NCBI GenBank assembly: GCA_963575745.1
Contig: CAUYUJ010014331.1
Coordinates: forward strand, 100,001 to 164,000
DNA length: 64,000 nucleotides
Origin: Prorocentrum cordatum
Lineage: Eukaryota; Sar; Dinophyceae; Prorocentrales; Prorocentraceae
Direction of reading: 5' to 3'
Made by a program: the position numbers and the translations under genes. Under the pieces are notes generated by a model. It had not been told where the DNA came from, did not search any database, and worked only from the letters and a program-made list of their open reading frames with translations. Shown piece after piece: positions 62,810 to 64,000 of the stretch (positions within the stretch are counted from its first letter, which is position 1; each line of letters begins with the position of its first letter).

Positions 62810-64000
62810 TCAGCTTGGATCTCAAGACTTTCTCTTTCTGTCGCTGCGAAAGCGTTGGTACAATCGTAGTTGCTCACGATGAGACTTTTCTTATTGCACT
62901 CCGCCCTCCACTTATTACACATGATGATGGTGATGATGCTCTCTCTGCTTCTGTGTGCTATCCCCCCCTGTGCCCATGTAGGCGTCCATACCTTCTGAGC
63001 TCGATAGGGGATCCCCGAGTGCCAGGCCATGGAGAAGGCATCATAGCAGTGCATAATGCGCTTGCCACTTATGTTGTTTTTGCCATTTGCCTTGTCACTC
63101 GAGAAGCTCAGGGACCTGTAGCTGCAAAGGGGCATAGCTTGGCATCGACGGATGTGTACTAGATAATCCTGCAGCACCTTCTCAAACGCGTACGTTTCGG
63201 CGCACAATTCCGTACTCCCCAATCCTGCCCTTTCCTCCCGACGAAACTGCCACAAGTCTCCCACCGGCGGTGCCTCTGGCGGTCGAGCGGCGCCGTCAGG
63301 TCCAGGCGCCCCGAGTCCCTCTCCCCTTGTCCACCCCATCTTTTCCAGTAGCCTCCTGCCCACTCGATAAGTAAACTCCGCGGTAAATCTCTCCATCTCC
63401 TCCTCCTCCTCCATTTTTTCAGCATGTCTAATCTGCCTTTGTTCATTCATCTCGCTCAGCTTATTCGGAGACTCCATGTTGACATTCGGCTGCAAGAGTA
63501 GCCACACTGCTTCTGTGGGGAGGCCCCAGCTGGGATAAGCACGTCTTTTTGCCGCTCGGCGGCAATATCTGAGCATCGATCGTCGGTCTTTCTGTACTAA
63601 ATGGAGAAGGTCAGCATCAACATAAGCAAGCTCGTAATCTTCACAGTCATACCTATAGTGACTGAGCTCGTCGTTCCAGTTTATAGCTACACCTGCCAAT
63701 CCTCCATCCTTTGCCGCCTTCCCCAATTCCTCCTCCCATGTTCTGTTGTTCCATCCTGTTCTGGGACTGTAGTAATACCGACGCTTGGGCCCCCTCCCGT
63801 TGCCCTGGTAGAGTACTCTCAGCTTATGCATGTCCGAATAGCGTTGCTCCACATACGCGTTCCAAATTTGGCCTGCTAGATCCGCTCGCTTCCGAAGGAG
63901 GTACTGCTTTCTGATCTGTTTCATGCAAGCTGCTATTTCCTTAAGATCCTCGCAGACGTCCAAAAACTCCTCCTCCCCCTTGCAGTCCACCATCTGTTCC
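62542..64000 (-). CDS. LINE C ORF, first frame: G-patch and RT motif A (partial)
   Basis: The frame is open to the window edge; an ATG at 63991-63993 exists but need not be the start. Residues counted from that ATG: ~190-200 is an E-rich run; 212-260 reads GRRLLEKMGWTRGEGLG, then G-x4-P spacing to RAGLG, the G-patch pattern (G-LL-KMGW--G-GLG---G---RxGLG). G-patch domains bind nucleic acid or DEAH helicases, and one is known at the protease end of betaretroviruses where it aids reverse transcription. Residues 371-382 read LIVSNYDCTNAF, RT motif A with Asp377. The frame loses similarity after about 62715 and ends at 62542; RT continues in the next frame. The intact motifs suggest a young copy or an error at one base. 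Confidence 0.65.
   Translation of the reverse strand, partial: EQMVDCKGEEEFLDVCEDLKEIAACMKQIRKQYLLRKRADLAGQIWNAYVEQRYSDMHKLRVLYQGNGRGPKRRYYYSPRTGWNNRTWEEELGKAAKDGGLAGVAINWNDELSHYRYDCEDYELAYVDADLLHLVQKDRRSMLRYCRRAAKRRAYPSWGLPTEAVWLLLQPNVNMESPNKLSEMNEQRQIRHAEKMEEEEEMERFTAEFTYRVGRRLLEKMGWTRGEGLGAPGPDGAARPPEAPPVGDLWQFRREERAGLGSTELCAETYAFEKVLQDYLVHIRRCQAMPLCSYRSLSFSSDKANGKNNISGKRIMHCYDAFSMAWHSGIPYRAQKVWTPTWAQGGIAHRSRESIITIIMCNKWRAECNKKSLIVSNYDCTNAFAATERESLEIQAEEHACPEDVPFAIATVRQQTMTMETSDGTLDIRSTQVLRWDLLQLLEILSIPTTRRWRSGGWERERTESTDGSLLQILVTLTYPLLIPN

Larger units (their letters stand above)
60170..64000 (-). mobile_element. LINE C: G-patch-containing RT element, 5' end beyond window
   Basis: Domain order on -: unknown N-terminal region, G-patch-like domain (63214-63360), RT motif A (62850-62880), motif B (62690-62707), FMDD (62525-62536), thumb, CxxC and C2H2 fingers (61247-61447), then a helical tail to 60170. 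Coding frame changes near 62715, between 61240 and 61140, and near 60415. The catalytic motifs are intact, unlike LINE A and B. No endonuclease is seen in the part present. Confidence 0.75.

Overview
The window looks like nuclear DNA of a dinoflagellate. It is GC-rich and has almost no compact genes. It is packed with GGA/GGC arrays, TA microsatellites, minisatellites and small inverted-repeat transposons. Pieces of reverse-transcriptase elements are scattered through it. A 17-of-21 match to the dinoflagellate spliced leader (30446-30466), tandem CCCH-finger and GDPH-type proteins, and C-terminal zinc fingers on the LINE-like elements point the same way. A Prorocentrum- or Symbiodinium-like source is an inference. 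Nothing looks bacterial: there are no operons, no ribosome-binding sites and no CRISPR.

Layout. 0-12.0 kb: MITE families (A with TA flanks, B, C, D), a segmental duplication (1.14-1.71 kb = 9.29-9.74 kb), a 73-bp array (4.6-5.4 kb), a PT-rich/GDPH protein remnant broken by TGA (6.7-7.7 kb), and a 63-bp sequence present twice without change. 13.1-14.8 kb: broken copia-type integrase and start of RT. 15.6-18.2 kb: broken LINE A (endonuclease, linker, RT). 20-24.5 kb: more MITEs, one nested inside another, with a 26-bp-stem hairpin. 24.6-26.05 kb: thirteen 114-bp units that read as 38-residue repeats. 28-36 kb: 10-bp-periodic arrays, MITEs, pyrimidine tracts and the spliced-leader relic. 36.6-39.9 kb: the clearest intact gene, a 382-residue tandem CCCH protein, between ~480-bp direct repeats. 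40-55 kb: periodic arrays, foldbacks and minisatellites with no convincing gene. 55.3-58.6 kb: broken LINE B on +. 60.2-64.0 kb: LINE C on -, running off the window end.

LINE C is the most interesting protein-coding feature. It has a G-patch-like domain, then RT motifs including FMDD, then a C2H2 finger, then a helical tail, spread over frames that switch three times. LINE B and LINE C converge tail to tail on a GAG/GGA array. Most other long open frames are products of low-complexity, GC-rich DNA and are not annotated as genes.
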